Source of the DNA: Blastococcus sp. Marseille-P5729
Lineage (GTDB): Bacteria; Actinomycetota; Actinomycetes; Mycobacteriales; Antricoccaceae
Assembly (NCBI RefSeq): GCF_900292035.1
Contig: NZ_OMPO01000005.1
Location: 1-42,960, forward strand
DNA: 42,960 bases
Reading direction: 5' to 3'
A program made the translations under genes and the position numbers. Numbering within the stretch: the first letter of the stretch is position 1; each line of letters opens with the position of its first letter. Under the pieces are notes generated by a model. It saw only the letters and a program-made list of their open reading frames with translations. It had not been told where the DNA came from and did not search any database. Shown here in pieces: positions 31,750 through 41,602 of this stretch.

Positions 31750-32693
31750 CGGTTGCTCCGCAGGCGGGGGTCGAGGAAGACGTACAGCAGCTCGACGATC
31801 AGCGTGATCAGCAGCGTGATGAACACCAGCACCATCACGATCGACTGGACGCCGATCAGATCGCGGTTGGCGACCTCGGTCAGCAGCATGTCGCCCAGGC
31901 CGGGGATCACGAACACCCGCTCGACGACGACCGCGCCGACCAGCAGAGTTGTCAGCTGCAGCCCGAGCACTGTCACGACGGGGATCGAGGCGTTGCGCAG
32001 CCCGTGCCGGATGATCGCCTGGTAGGGCGTGAGCCCCTTCGCGCGGGCGGTACGCATGTAATCGGCCTTGAGGACGTCGAGGACCGCTGACCGCACGTAT
32101 CGAGAGAGGACGGCGCCCTGTACCAGCCCGAGCGACAGCGCCGGCAGGGTGATCTGGCGCAGGAACATGACGAAGTCTTCCTGCGGCGCGGTGTATCCGC
32201 CGACCTTGAACCAGCCGACGCGCAGCGCTAGGTAGTTGATCAGGATCAGGCCGAGCCCGAACGCCGGGATCGCGACGCCGATCTGCGAGATCACCGACAG
32301 GACCGCTCCGCTCGGGCGGCGGTGCCGCACGGCCATGACGATGCCGAATGGGACGGCGATGACCAGCGCGACCACCATCCCGCACAGCACCAGCACGAGG
32401 GTCCGGTTGAGCTTCTCCCAGATCTGCGGGCTGAGGTCGAAGTCGCCGATCCACGCGCGGCCAAAGTCGCCCTGCATCATGCCGGTGATCCACTCGACGT
32501 ACCGCACGAACCACGGCCGGTTCAGCCCGAACTTCTCCCGCAGCGCCGCGACGGAGGCGTCGTCGGCGTTCAGCCCGAGCGCGACGCGGGCGGGATCACC
32601 TGGCAGCAGGTTCATGAAGGCGAACACCACCAGCGAGGCCACGAACAGTGTCAGCAGGAAGATGCCGACTCGCGTCAGGATCTTCACCGCCAT
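31746..32693 (-). CDS. Peptide ABC transporter permease (OppB-like)
   Basis: A 315-residue permease, first gene of the operon. It has the OppB N-terminus (LTLFVASLVVFAFMNLLPGDPA), the segment LREKFGLNRPWFVRYVEW and the EAA-like loop ARAKGLTPYQAIIRHGLRN. ATG 32693 has GAGGAG eight bases upstream; TAATGT (minus strand, 32729-32724) could be its -10 box. No solute-binding protein gene lies on either side. Confidence 0.92.
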   Translation of the reverse strand: MAVKILTRVGIFLLTLFVASLVVFAFMNLLPGDPARVALGLNADDASVAALREKFGLNRPWFVRYVEWITGMMQGDFGRAWIGDFDLSPQIWEKLNRTLVLVLCGMVVALVIAVPFGIVMAVRHRRPSGAVLSVISQIGVAIPAFGLGLILINYLALRVGWFKVGGYTAPQEDFVMFLRQITLPALSLGLVQGAVLSRYVRSAVLDVLKADYMRTARAKGLTPYQAIIRHGLRNASIPVVTVLGLQLTTLLVGAVVVERVFVIPGLGDMLLTEVANRDLIGVQSIVMVLVFITLLITLIVELLYVFLDPRLRSNR

Positions 32694-32832
32694 ACGGTCG
32701 CTCCTCGGGTCCGGTTTGGCGCAACATTACCCAACTCGCCACTGGCTGCGCCCGCTGATCGCGGCACGGACGGGGCCGGACAACCAGACCCTTCTTCCGC
32801 ATCGTGAGCGAGGACGGTGAGTGCCGGGCGCC

Positions 32833-34065
32833 TCACGTCCCGTCGGCGTCGAGTGGACGCATCGTGAGCGTCGTCTCCAGTGGATCGAGTCGTAGATGGT
32901 CGCGCACATAGCTGCGGGCGGCATCGAAGATATCGACCTCGTGACCGGCCCGCTCCGACAGCAGCCAGCGGTGCTCGAGCACCTCGTGGAAGATTTCCGG
33001 ATCGCTCAGCTCGCCGCGCACGTGAACGGGGACCATCCGCACGATCGGCTCATAGATCCGCGTCAGCCACCGGTGCGCCACCAGCTCGCGGTTCTCGCGC
33101 TGCAGGTCGTTGTGCATGGTGTAGGCATCCAGGTCATTGAGCAGCCGCCGCGCCTGGTTGTCCTCCATCGTCATGCCGGTCAGACGTTGCAGGCGACGGC
33201 GGTGGAATCCCGGCTCGACGGCCTTGGGTTGGATGCGCACCGTGGCGCCGTCCCAGTCGGTGACGATGTCGAGCTCGTCGACGTCGAAGCCGAGCGCGTT
33301 GAGCCGCTCGACACGCTGCTCGATTCGCCACAGCTCGTCGGTCGAGAAGTCCTCCTCGGCGGTGAGCTCCTGCCACAGCTCGTCGTACCGGTCGCGCAAC
33401 CGCTCGGCGACCTCGAGCGCGTCGACCTCGGTCGTGAGGCTGCCCGCGGCCTGCAGATCCATGACCTCGGCGAAGATGTTCCCGATCGCGGTGTCGATGT
33501 CGTACGCGCGCTGCCCGTCGCTGAGCTGGTCGTGCAGCTCGCCGGTCTCGGCATCCACCAGATATGCGACGTACTCCCCGGCCGCCGGACGGAAGAGCGT
33601 GTTGGACAGCGAGCAGTCACCCCACGCGAATCCCGCGAGGTGCAGGCGGGTCAGCAGGACGACGAGGCCGTCGATCAGTCGCGGGACGACGGCCGGATCT
33701 ACGCCGCGGGCGAAGATCTCGCGGTAGGGCTGTGAGTAGGGCAGTCGGCGCGTCACGAGCGCCGGCTCGATCTCCGTGCCGTCAGCGGCGCGGCGTCCGG
33801 AGACGACGGCGACCGGCTCGACCACCGGCTCACCTAATCGTCGTAGGTCACGCAACAGCCGGTACTCCCGGTCGGCGTAGTACGGCCGCGTCTCTTTGAC
33901 GGCCAGGACGTCATCCTCCCCGACCCGCACGAACCGGACGACATGCCGCGAGATTCCTCGCGGCAAGCCCGCGACGAACTCGCCCTCCCATTGCTCCAGC
34001 GGGAGGTGCCAGGGCAGCGTCAGCAGCCCGGGCGGCGGTGTGATGGCGAGGATGCGCAGCGCCAT
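32833..34065 (-). CDS. DUF4032 protein with kinase-like catalytic motifs
   Basis: A 410-residue cytoplasmic protein. The N-terminal part looks like an atypical protein-kinase/LPS-kinase fold: DVLAVKETRPYYADREYRLL holds a candidate ATP-binding Lys, HLAGFAWGDCSLSNTLF matches the catalytic-loop pattern (Asp, then Asn five residues later) and AYLVDAETGEL resembles the metal-binding Asp position. The rest (YDELWQELTAEEDF ... RLTGMTMEDNQARRLLNDL) is the DUF4032 region. Its substrate is unknown. ATG 34065 is preferred (CATGAT seven bases upstream, no Shine-Dalgarno); ATG 34077 and 34074 are in frame. A weak bulged stem at 32812-32840 overlaps the stop codon. It is divergent from the lpqY-sugABC operon. 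Confidence 0.85.
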   Translation of the reverse strand: MALRILAITPPPGLLTLPWHLPLEQWEGEFVAGLPRGISRHVVRFVRVGEDDVLAVKETRPYYADREYRLLRDLRRLGEPVVEPVAVVSGRRAADGTEIEPALVTRRLPYSQPYREIFARGVDPAVVPRLIDGLVVLLTRLHLAGFAWGDCSLSNTLFRPAAGEYVAYLVDAETGELHDQLSDGQRAYDIDTAIGNIFAEVMDLQAAGSLTTEVDALEVAERLRDRYDELWQELTAEEDFSTDELWRIEQRVERLNALGFDVDELDIVTDWDGATVRIQPKAVEPGFHRRRLQRLTGMTMEDNQARRLLNDLDAYTMHNDLQRENRELVAHRWLTRIYEPIVRMVPVHVRGELSDPEIFHEVLEHRWLLSERAGHEVDIFDAARSYVRDHLRLDPLETTLTMRPLDADGT

Positions 34066-34235
34066 GCGAGGCATCATGCCAGGTCAGAGGGGTCTGCCGG
34101 AACCGTTGCTAGCGCCGGGTAGTTCCGGTCACGGTTGGGTAACTGAAACCGGATTGCGCCGCTTCCCTCTGTCGCGATCGTTCGAATCGGGGGAAGTATG
34201 TGGGGCGCGACACAGCACAAGGAGGCTTACTTCCC

Positions 34236-35534
34236 ATGGCCCGACCGACGAGGACCGCGCGGCAGACGGCGCGGCCGCGCAGAAGGGCGGCCGCAATGAT
34301 CGCGGCCGGCCTGGCGGCGGCGACGCTCACCGCCTGCAGCGCCGCCGATGGAAAACCTACACTCACGTGGTACGTCAACCCGGACGGCGAGCAGACCAAC
34401 CGGGCGACCGCCGAACGATGCAGCACCGACGAGTACTCGATCGACGTCCAGCTGCTGCCGACCGACGCCTCCCAGCAGCGTGTGCAGGCCGCCCGCCGGC
34501 TGGCGGCAGAGGACGCCGGGATCGACCTGATGAGCCTGGATCCGGTTTTCGTGCCGGAGTTCGCCAACGCGGGCTTCCTCGCCGAGATTCCCTCGGAGTA
34601 CGAGGACCAGGCGGTCGGTGAGGACGTCGTCGGCGGCATCGCGGACACTGTGAAATGGGAGGACAAGGTCTACGGCATCCCGCAGTGGGCGAACACGCAG
34701 GTGATGTGGTACTCCAAGTCGCTTGCGGAGCAGGCCGGGCTCGACATGAGCCAGCCGGTCACCTGGGAGCAGATCATCACCGCGGCGGCCGAGAACGACG
34801 GCACGGTCGGCGTCCAGGCCAAGAAGTACGAGGCGTACGCCGTCTGGATCAACGCCCTCGTGATGGGCGCCGGCGGCGAGATCGCGACCGATCTCGAGGC
34901 CGGGGCCGACGCCCAGATCGAGATCGACTCGGACGCCGGAAAGCAGGCAGCGGCCGTCGTCGAGATGCTGGCCAGCTCGCCCGCGGCGCAGTCGGACCTG
35001 ACGAACGCGAACGAGGGAACCGTGCTGCCGTACCTGTTCCAGAACGGCGGCGGGTTCATGATGAACTGGACCTTCGTCTACAAGGGCGCGGGATACACGG
35101 ACGAGCAGATCGAGGATCTCGGCTGGGCCCGCTACCCGCAGACCGTGGCAGGCCAGGAGTCACGCCCGCCGGTCGGTGGCATCGACATCGGGGTGAACGC
35201 GGCGTCCGACGATCTCGACTTCGCGCTCGAGGCCGCGGCGTGCGTGGCCGACGACCAGTCGCAGATCGACCTGGCGACCACCGACGGCCTGATGCCCGCG
35301 AAGCTGTCGCTCTACGAGGCGCCCGAGCTGACCGAGTCATACCCCGCCGATCTGCTGCAGCTGTTCGCGGAGTCGCTGGACGCCGGTGGTCCTCGCCCAG
35401 TGTCCGCCGTGTGGAACGACATGTCGCTGGCGATCCAGACCTCGTGGCACCCGCCGACCGAGGTCAACGAGAACACTCCGTCGGAGTCGGCGGAGTTCAT
35501 CAAGGCGGTCCTCAACGGAGAGGCGTTGGTGTGA
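34236..35534 (+). CDS. lpqY: Sugar ABC transporter substrate-binding lipoprotein (LpqY-like)
   Basis: A 432-residue extracytoplasmic binding protein. The signal peptide is Arg-rich (PTRTARQTARPRRRAAAM) and ends in the lipobox TLTACS. The mature start PTLTWYVNPDGEQTNRATAERC closely resembles mycobacterial LpqY, which binds trehalose. The fold is the solute-binding protein type 1 family, with EGTVLPYLFQNGGGFMMNW in the second half. ATG 34236 follows AAGGAGG at 34219-34225. It is one base from the first permease and heads a four-gene operon, so trehalose or a related disaccharide is the probable cargo. Confidence 0.9.
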   Translation: MARPTRTARQTARPRRRAAAMIAAGLAAATLTACSAADGKPTLTWYVNPDGEQTNRATAERCSTDEYSIDVQLLPTDASQQRVQAARRLAAEDAGIDLMSLDPVFVPEFANAGFLAEIPSEYEDQAVGEDVVGGIADTVKWEDKVYGIPQWANTQVMWYSKSLAEQAGLDMSQPVTWEQIITAAAENDGTVGVQAKKYEAYAVWINALVMGAGGEIATDLEAGADAQIEIDSDAGKQAAAVVEMLASSPAAQSDLTNANEGTVLPYLFQNGGGFMMNWTFVYKGAGYTDEQIEDLGWARYPQTVAGQESRPPVGGIDIGVNAASDDLDFALEAAACVADDQSQIDLATTDGLMPAKLSLYEAPELTESYPADLLQLFAESLDAGGPRPVSAVWNDMSLAIQTSWHPPTEVNENTPSESAEFIKAVLNGEALV

Positions 35535-35535
35535 C

Positions 35536-36501
35536 ATGAGCACGTACACCGCACCCCCTGAGGACCTCGACCGCCAGGTCGACCGGAAGGCCGACCGCAG
35601 GGCCAAGAACGCCGAGTCGGACCGGCTGAAGGCCGAGAACCGGCTCGGGCAGAAGCTTGTGCTGCCGGCGGTCATCCTGATGCTGTTCGTGACCGCATGG
35701 CCGATGCTCCAGGCACTCTGGCTCTCGCTGTTCGAGTATCGGCTCACCTCTCCGGACGACCGGGAGATGGTGGGGCTGAGCAACTACGGCGCAATCTTCA
35801 CCGACCCGATCTTCTGGCGCGACACCGCCAACACCGTGATGATCATGGTCGTCACGGTCGCGGTCGAGTTCGTCATCGGTCTGGCGTTCGCGCTGATCAT
35901 GCACCGCGTGATCTTCGCCCGCGGGCTGATCCGCACGTCGATCCTGATCCCCTACGGGATCATCACGGTCGTCTCGGCGTTCGCCTGGCAGTTCGCCTTC
36001 AGCGCCAACAACGGCTTCGTGAACTACTGGCTGCCGTTCGTCGAGGACAACTTCGACTGGTTCGGCAGCTACGGCTCGTCGATGATCGCGATCATGATCT
36101 CGGAGATCTGGAAGACGACCCCGTTCATGTCGCTGCTGCTGCTGGCCGGCCTGGCCCAGGTCTCCGAGGACACCCTCGAGGCCGCCAAGGTGGACGGCGC
36201 CACGTGGTGGCAGCGGCTGTACAAGGTGATCCTGCCGAACATGCGCTCGGCGATCATGGTCGCCGTCCTGTTCCGGGCCCTGGATGCCTACCGCATCTTC
36301 GACAACATCTACGTGATGACCCGGGGTGCGAACAACACGGAGTCGGTGTCCTTCCTGACCTACCGGCAGTCCATCGAGCTGCTGAACCTCGGCATGGGCT
36401 CGGCGCTGTCGGTGGTGCTCTTCCTCAGCGTGCTGGCGATCGCCGCGCTGCTGGTGAAGATATTCCGCGTCGATCTCGCGCAAGCCCGAGGGGAGAGCTG
36501 A
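35536..36501 (+). CDS. sugA: Sugar ABC transporter permease (SugA-like)
   Basis: A 321-residue permease with a charged cytoplasmic N-terminus (DRQVDRKADRRAKNAESDRL) and six helices beginning at LVLPAVILMLFVTAWPML. The EAA loop is EAAKVDGATWWQRLYKVILP. This is the MalF/SugA position in the operon, directly after the binding protein (spacing one base). Confidence 0.9.
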   Translation: MSTYTAPPEDLDRQVDRKADRRAKNAESDRLKAENRLGQKLVLPAVILMLFVTAWPMLQALWLSLFEYRLTSPDDREMVGLSNYGAIFTDPIFWRDTANTVMIMVVTVAVEFVIGLAFALIMHRVIFARGLIRTSILIPYGIITVVSAFAWQFAFSANNGFVNYWLPFVEDNFDWFGSYGSSMIAIMISEIWKTTPFMSLLLLAGLAQVSEDTLEAAKVDGATWWQRLYKVILPNMRSAIMVAVLFRALDAYRIFDNIYVMTRGANNTESVSFLTYRQSIELLNLGMGSALSVVLFLSVLAIAALLVKIFRVDLAQARGES

Positions 36502-36502
36502 G

Positions 36503-37345
36503 ATGAACCTACGCAAGATAGGAATGGTGCTCGGCTTCCTGCTGATCATGGTCTGGTGCCTGCTGCCGGTGGCCTGGATCATCTCGCTGTCGTTCAAGTC
36601 GCAGGAGTCGATCACGGCCGGCAGCCCCGGCTTCTTTCCCAAGGAGGGCGGCTTCGCCGGCTGGGAGAACTACCAGGCGCTGCTGACCGGCGACCACTCC
36701 AGCTTCGTGAAGGCGATCATCAACTCGATCGGCATCTCGCTGATCTCGACGCTGCTGTCGGTCATCGTCGCGACGCTCGCGGCGTACGCCGTGGCCCGCC
36801 TGGAGTTCAAGGGCAAGAAGTTCGTGCTGTGGGTGGCGCTGGCGATCGCGATGTTCCCGGTCGTGTCGCTGGTCAGCCCGCTGTTCGACCTGTGGAGCAA
36901 CATCGGGCTGTTCGACACCTGGCTCGGCCTGATCATCCCGTACATGTCGTTCACGCTGCCGCTGGCGATCTGGACCCTGTCGGCCTTCTTCCGGGAGATC
37001 CCGTGGGAGATGGAGCAGGCGGCCCAGGTCGACGGCGCCACGTCATGGCAGGCGTTCCGCAAGGTGATCGTCCCGCTCGCGGCCCCCGGTGTGTTCACCA
37101 CCGCGATCCTGACGTTCTTCTTCGCCTGGAACGACTTCGTCTTTGGAATCTCGCTGACCTCGAGCGACAACGCGCGGCCGATCCCGGCAGCGATGTCCTT
37201 CCTCGTCGGCTCCGATCCGTTCAACCCGCCGTCCTCTCTGCTGGCGGCGGCCGCGGTGATCGGTACCGTTCCGATCATCATCATCGTCCTGTTGTTCCAG
37301 CGAAAGATCGTCGCCGGTCTGACCTCCGGCGCAGTGAAGGGCTAA
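36503..37345 (+). CDS. sugB: Sugar ABC transporter permease (SugB-like)
   Basis: A 280-residue MalG-type permease with six helices. The first is GMVLGFLLIMVWCLLPVAWI, and the EAA loop is QAAQVDGATSWQAFRKVIVP. The start is one base beyond the stop of the previous gene. It pairs with the SugA-like permease and the UgpC-type ATPase. Confidence 0.92.
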   Translation: MNLRKIGMVLGFLLIMVWCLLPVAWIISLSFKSQESITAGSPGFFPKEGGFAGWENYQALLTGDHSSFVKAIINSIGISLISTLLSVIVATLAAYAVARLEFKGKKFVLWVALAIAMFPVVSLVSPLFDLWSNIGLFDTWLGLIIPYMSFTLPLAIWTLSAFFREIPWEMEQAAQVDGATSWQAFRKVIVPLAAPGVFTTAILTFFFAWNDFVFGISLTSSDNARPIPAAMSFLVGSDPFNPPSSLLAAAAVIGTVPIIIIVLLFQRKIVAGLTSGAVKG

Positions 37346-37351
37346 TTCCTC

Positions 37352-38611
<1,260 letters not shown>

Positions 38612-38620
38612 CCCGCTCCA

Positions 38621-38665
38621 CAGGCGCCCCCCGGCTCGTCGTCACGACGTGCCGGTGGGCACCTG
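38621..38665 (+). terminator. Two-part hairpin after sugC
   Basis: An outer stem (38621-38629 with 38657-38665, 8 of 9 pairs) encloses an inner stem (38631-38641 with 38645-38655, one T/T mismatch) and a 3-nt loop. It ends the lpqY-sugABC operon, without a U-tract. Confidence 0.65.
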
Positions 38666-38694
38666 TCGCTGTGCTGGGGTCCCGAACGACCCGA

Positions 38695-38700
38695 TAGTGT
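38695..38700 (+). promoter_or_regulatory. Candidate -10 box, leaderless promoter of the AraC-type regulator
   Basis: TAGTGT ends six bases before GTG 38707; there is no ribosome binding site in between. Confidence 0.45.
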
Positions 38701-38706
38701 CGCGGT

Positions 38707-39087
38707 GTGGAGTCCCGGACGCGCCAGCTGCTACGTGCTCGCGATGTGATGGACCGGCGGTACGCCGAGCCGCTCGACGTGGCGACCCTGGCGGCAGTGG
38801 CCTGCCTGTCGCCGAATCACTTCATCCGGCAGTTCAAGCTGACCTTCGGGGAGACCCCGCACCAGTACCTCTACCGCCGCCGCATCGAGCGTGCGGCGAC
38901 CCTGCTGCGCTCGACCCAGCGATCGGTCACCGAGATCGCGATCGAGGTCGGGTACGAGTCCCTGGGGACCTTCACCCGCACCTTCGTCCGGCTGATGGGA
39001 CGGACACCGTCCGCCCACCGCGCCCTCGGGCCACTGCCGAACGCTCCCGGGTGCTGGATCATGGCCAACTCTCGCCCGGTGGGGTGA
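38707..39087 (+). CDS. AraC-family transcriptional regulator, DNA-binding domain only
   Basis: A 126-residue regulator consisting of little more than the two-HTH AraC/XylS domain. The first HTH is DVATLAAVACLSPNHFIRQFK, followed by FGETPHQYLYRRRIERA, and the second is SVTEIAIEVGYESLGTFTRTF. The usual N-terminal effector domain is absent. GTG 38707 lies six bases after TAGTGT (leaderless). The next gene, a VOC protein in the same direction, is a frequent companion of such short regulators and is the likely target. Confidence 0.9.
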   Translation: MESRTRQLLRARDVMDRRYAEPLDVATLAAVACLSPNHFIRQFKLTFGETPHQYLYRRRIERAATLLRSTQRSVTEIAIEVGYESLGTFTRTFVRLMGRTPSAHRALGPLPNAPGCWIMANSRPVG

Positions 39088-39129
39088 TGTGGGGTGATTT
39101 CGGAGAAGCCCGCGGGGCCGAGCACCCCC

Positions 39130-39135
39130 TAGCGT
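39130..39135 (+). promoter_or_regulatory. Candidate -10 box, leaderless promoter of the VOC gene
   Basis: TAGCGT ends seven bases before ATG 39143. Confidence 0.4.
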
Positions 39136-39142
39136 TGCTCCC

Positions 39143-39559
39143 ATGATTACCAACATCGCCATCACCCCCATGTACGTGACTGATCAGGATCGGGCACTGG
39201 AGTTCTACACCGGCGTCCTCGGGTTCGAGGTCGAGACGGACGTCGACCTGGGCCCGATGCGCTGGCTCACCGTCCAGCTGCCCGGCCAGCCCGGTCGCCG
39301 CATTCTGCTGCAGAAGCCAGGCCCGCCGGCGATCGACGCCAAGACCGCGGCGCAGGTCGTCGAGCTCACCGAGAAGGGCGCCGGAACCTGGACGATCCTG
39401 GAGACCGACGACGTCCGGGCTGCGTTCGAACGGCTGGAGGCGGCCGGGGTCGACATCACCGAGGAGCCGACCGAGCAGCCCTACGGGATCGACATGGCGA
39501 TCCGCGACCCGTTCGGCAACCAGATCCGGATCACCCAGCCGGCGCCGGCCGCCACCTGA
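39143..39559 (+). CDS. VOC family protein (glyoxalase/bleomycin-resistance fold)
   Basis: A 138-residue single vicinal-oxygen-chelate unit. The pattern YVTDQDRALEFYTGVLGFEVETD (residues 11-33), then MRWLTVQLPG, and the ending YGIDMAIRDPFGNQIRITQP is typical of glyoxalase-like proteins found beside AraC regulators. Function in this group is mostly unknown (lyase, dioxygenase or binding protein). It probably starts without a leader at ATG 39143. Confidence 0.88.
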   Translation: MITNIAITPMYVTDQDRALEFYTGVLGFEVETDVDLGPMRWLTVQLPGQPGRRILLQKPGPPAIDAKTAAQVVELTEKGAGTWTILETDDVRAAFERLEAAGVDITEEPTEQPYGIDMAIRDPFGNQIRITQPAPAAT

Positions 39560-39718
39560 GAACCGAATGCGGCCGGAAACTACGCAGATCTGGCACGTCG
39601 TGTGCACTATGCACTTCGACCCCCAGATTTACGGAGGTTTGTGCGCTATCAGCCGGACCGTCCCGGTCCTGCCCGATCTATCGGCGGGGGAGGCTCGTGG
39701 CTGCGTGCGGGAAAATGG

Positions 39719-40651
39719 TCAGTGCGCGGCGGCGCGGGCGTCGATCGCCTGCTGGTAGAGGCGTCCGGCGCGGTACGACGACCGCACCAGCGGCCCTGAC
39801 ATGACGCCGACGAAGCCGATCGCCTTCGCCTCGTCGGCGAGCTCGACGAACTCCTCTGGCTTGACCCACCGGTCGACCGGTAGCAGGTGAATGTTGGGGC
39901 GCAGGTACTGGGTGATCGTGACCAGGTCGCAGCCGGCGTCGTGCAGCTGCTGGAGGGCCTCGCTGACCTCGGCGCGGGTCTCGCCCATGCCGAGGATCAG
40001 GTTCGACTTGGTGACCAGGCCGGCGTCCCGCGCCTGGGTGATGACGTCGAGCGAGCGCTCGTAGCGGAAGCCAGGCCGGATCCGCTTGAAGATCCGCGGA
40101 ACGGTCTCGACGTTGTGCGCGAACACCTCGGGACGCGCCTCGAACAGCTGGGCCAGCAGCTCGGGCTTGCCGGAGAAGTCCGGGGCGAGCATCTCGACGC
40201 CGGTGCCGGGGTTCAGGTCGTGGATGAGCCGGATCGTCTCGGCGTACAGCCAGGCACCCTCGTCAGGCAGGTCGTCGCGGCACACACCGGTCACCGTCGC
40301 GTAGCGCAGCCCCATCTTCTGCACCGACTCGGCGACCCGCATCGGCTCGCCGGTGTCGTACGCCGTGGGCTTGGCCGACTCGATCTGGCAAAAGTCGCAG
40401 CGGCGAGTGCAGTGCTCGCCGCCGATGAGGAAGGTCGCCTCGCGGTCCTCCCAGCACTCGAAGATATTGGGGCAGCCGGCCTCCTGGCAGACGGTGTGCA
40501 GGCCCTCGGACTTCACGAGCGACTGCAGGTCGCGGTACTCCGGGCCCATCTTGGCGCGGGTCTTGATCCACGACGGCTTGCGCTCGATCGGGCTCTGGGC
40601 GTTCTTGGCCTCTACCCGCAGCAGGCGGCGTCCCTCAGGTACGACAGTCAC
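39719..40651 (-). CDS. lipA: Lipoyl synthase
   Basis: A 310-residue radical SAM enzyme that inserts two sulfurs into protein-bound octanoyl groups. The auxiliary cluster motif is [12 protein letters not shown] (C-x4-C-x5-C) and the radical SAM motif is CTRRCDFC (C-x3-C-x2-C). Downstream blocks include [11 protein letters not shown]-like [11 protein letters not shown] and [18 protein letters not shown] 40651 lies six bases after TAGCCT, so a leaderless message separate from lipB is likely. It follows lipB with a palindrome between them. Confidence 0.96.
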   Translation of the reverse strand: MTVVPEGRRLLRVEAKNAQSPIERKPSWIKTRAKMGPEYRDLQSLVKSEGLHTVCQEAGCPNIFECWEDREATFLIGGEHCTRRCDFCQIESAKPTAYDTGEPMRVAESVQKMGLRYATVTGVCRDDLPDEGAWLYAETIRLIHDLNPGTGVEMLAPDFSGKPELLAQLFEARPEVFAHNVETVPRIFKRIRPGFRYERSLDVITQARDAGLVTKSNLILGMGETRAEVSEALQQLHDAGCDLVTITQYLRPNIHLLPVDRWVKPEEFVELADEAKAIGFVGVMSGPLVRSSYRAGRLYQQAIDARAAAH

Positions 40652-40657
40652 CGCACC

Positions 40658-40663
40658 AGGCTA
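40658..40663 (-). promoter_or_regulatory. Candidate -10 box, leaderless promoter of lipA
   Basis: TAGCCT on the minus strand ends six bases before GTG 40651. Confidence 0.4.
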
Positions 40664-40698
40664 CTCCCGCCGGTCAATCGACCGCTCGCGTCACATTC

Positions 40699-40718
40699 GG
40701 ACCCGCTATAGCGGGTCC
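40699..40718 (-). terminator. Perfect 20-bp palindrome between lipB and lipA
   Basis: GGACCCGCTA is followed directly by its inverted copy. It begins two bases after the lipB stop and lies 47 bases before the lipA start. As RNA it would form a stem of about eight pairs; as DNA it could be a dimer-binding operator. Its position suggests a terminator or attenuator. Confidence 0.45.
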
Positions 40719-40720
40719 AA

Positions 40721-41590
40721 CTACGACGCAGGTGGGGAGAGGACGTCGGCGAGCGGGGTCGCGTAGTCACAGCAGCGTCGTAGGTGCGGCTCGAGCAGCC
40801 GCGCGACCTCGGCCAGCGGCGGGGCGTCGCCGAGCTCGGCGGCGATCGACGTCACGCCCGCGTCGCTGATGCCGCACGGGATGATGTTCTCGAAGGCTGC
40901 ATTCCCGTTACTGACGTTGACCGCGAAGCCATGCAGCGTCGTACGCCGGGCCACCCTGATCCCGATCGCGCAGATCTTGCGCTCCGGCCGCCCCGGCGTC
41001 GCCACCACATTCCGCAACGACAGCGGTACCGAGTCATACGCGCGCCCAGCACCCTCCGAAGTCTCTGGCTCTTCGTGCTGCCCGGCCGAGGAATGCTCCC
41101 GTCCAGCCGCGTCCGGGATGTCCGGGCCGGACGCCGTCAACGGCGCCGCTCCGACCGCGGGCAGCCAGACGCCGGTCCGCCCCTCCACGCGACGGCCGGC
41201 AATGCCGAGCTCGGCGAGCATGTCGATCACCGCCTGTTCCATGCGGCGCACGTGGTCGACGACGCCGATCCGGCCCGGCAGCGTGATGATCGGGTAGCCG
41301 ACGAGCTGTCCCGGACCGTGCCAGGTGATCTTGCCGCCACGGTCTACGTCGATGACCGGAGTGCCGTCGAAGGGCCGCTCCTCGGCGAGGGTCTGCCGGC
41401 CGGCGGTGTAAACGGGCTGGTGCTCCAGCAGCAGCACCCGTCCCGGCAGCTCGCCGGAGGCGACGCGGGCGTGCACCGAGCGTTGGTAGTCCCACGCCCA
41501 CTGGTAGTCGATGCGCCGTCCCTCGCGCAGGCCGAGCCACTCGATGTCGAGGCTGGACGGCGCTGGGTCGAGGTCGGACGGCGCTGGCAC
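40721..41590 (-). CDS. lipB: Lipoyl(octanoyl) transferase with an internal insertion
   Basis: A 289-residue LipB, which moves octanoate from acyl carrier protein to lipoate-dependent enzymes. The conserved blocks are EHQPVYTAGR (56-65), RGGKITWHGPGQLVGYP (84-100), catalytic Lys205 (RKICAIGIRV) and thioimidate Cys239 (IIPCGIS). Most LipB proteins are about 210-250 residues; here roughly 58 polar residues (about 145-203) are inserted between GRTGVWL and the catalytic lysine. GTG 41590 lies six bases after TAGGAT (leaderless). lipA follows in the same direction. Confidence 0.93.
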   Translation of the reverse strand: MPAPSDLDPAPSSLDIEWLGLREGRRIDYQWAWDYQRSVHARVASGELPGRVLLLEHQPVYTAGRQTLAEERPFDGTPVIDVDRGGKITWHGPGQLVGYPIITLPGRIGVVDHVRRMEQAVIDMLAELGIAGRRVEGRTGVWLPAVGAAPLTASGPDIPDAAGREHSSAGQHEEPETSEGAGRAYDSVPLSLRNVVATPGRPERKICAIGIRVARRTTLHGFAVNVSNGNAAFENIIPCGISDAGVTSIAAELGDAPPLAEVARLLEPHLRRCCDYATPLADVLSPPAS

Positions 41591-41596
41591 GCCAAG

Positions 41597-41602
41597 ATCC
41601 TA
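41597..41602 (-). promoter_or_regulatory. Candidate -10 box, leaderless promoter of lipB
   Basis: TAGGAT on the minus strand ends six bases before GTG 41590. It overlaps the last codons and stop of bluB. Confidence 0.4.
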
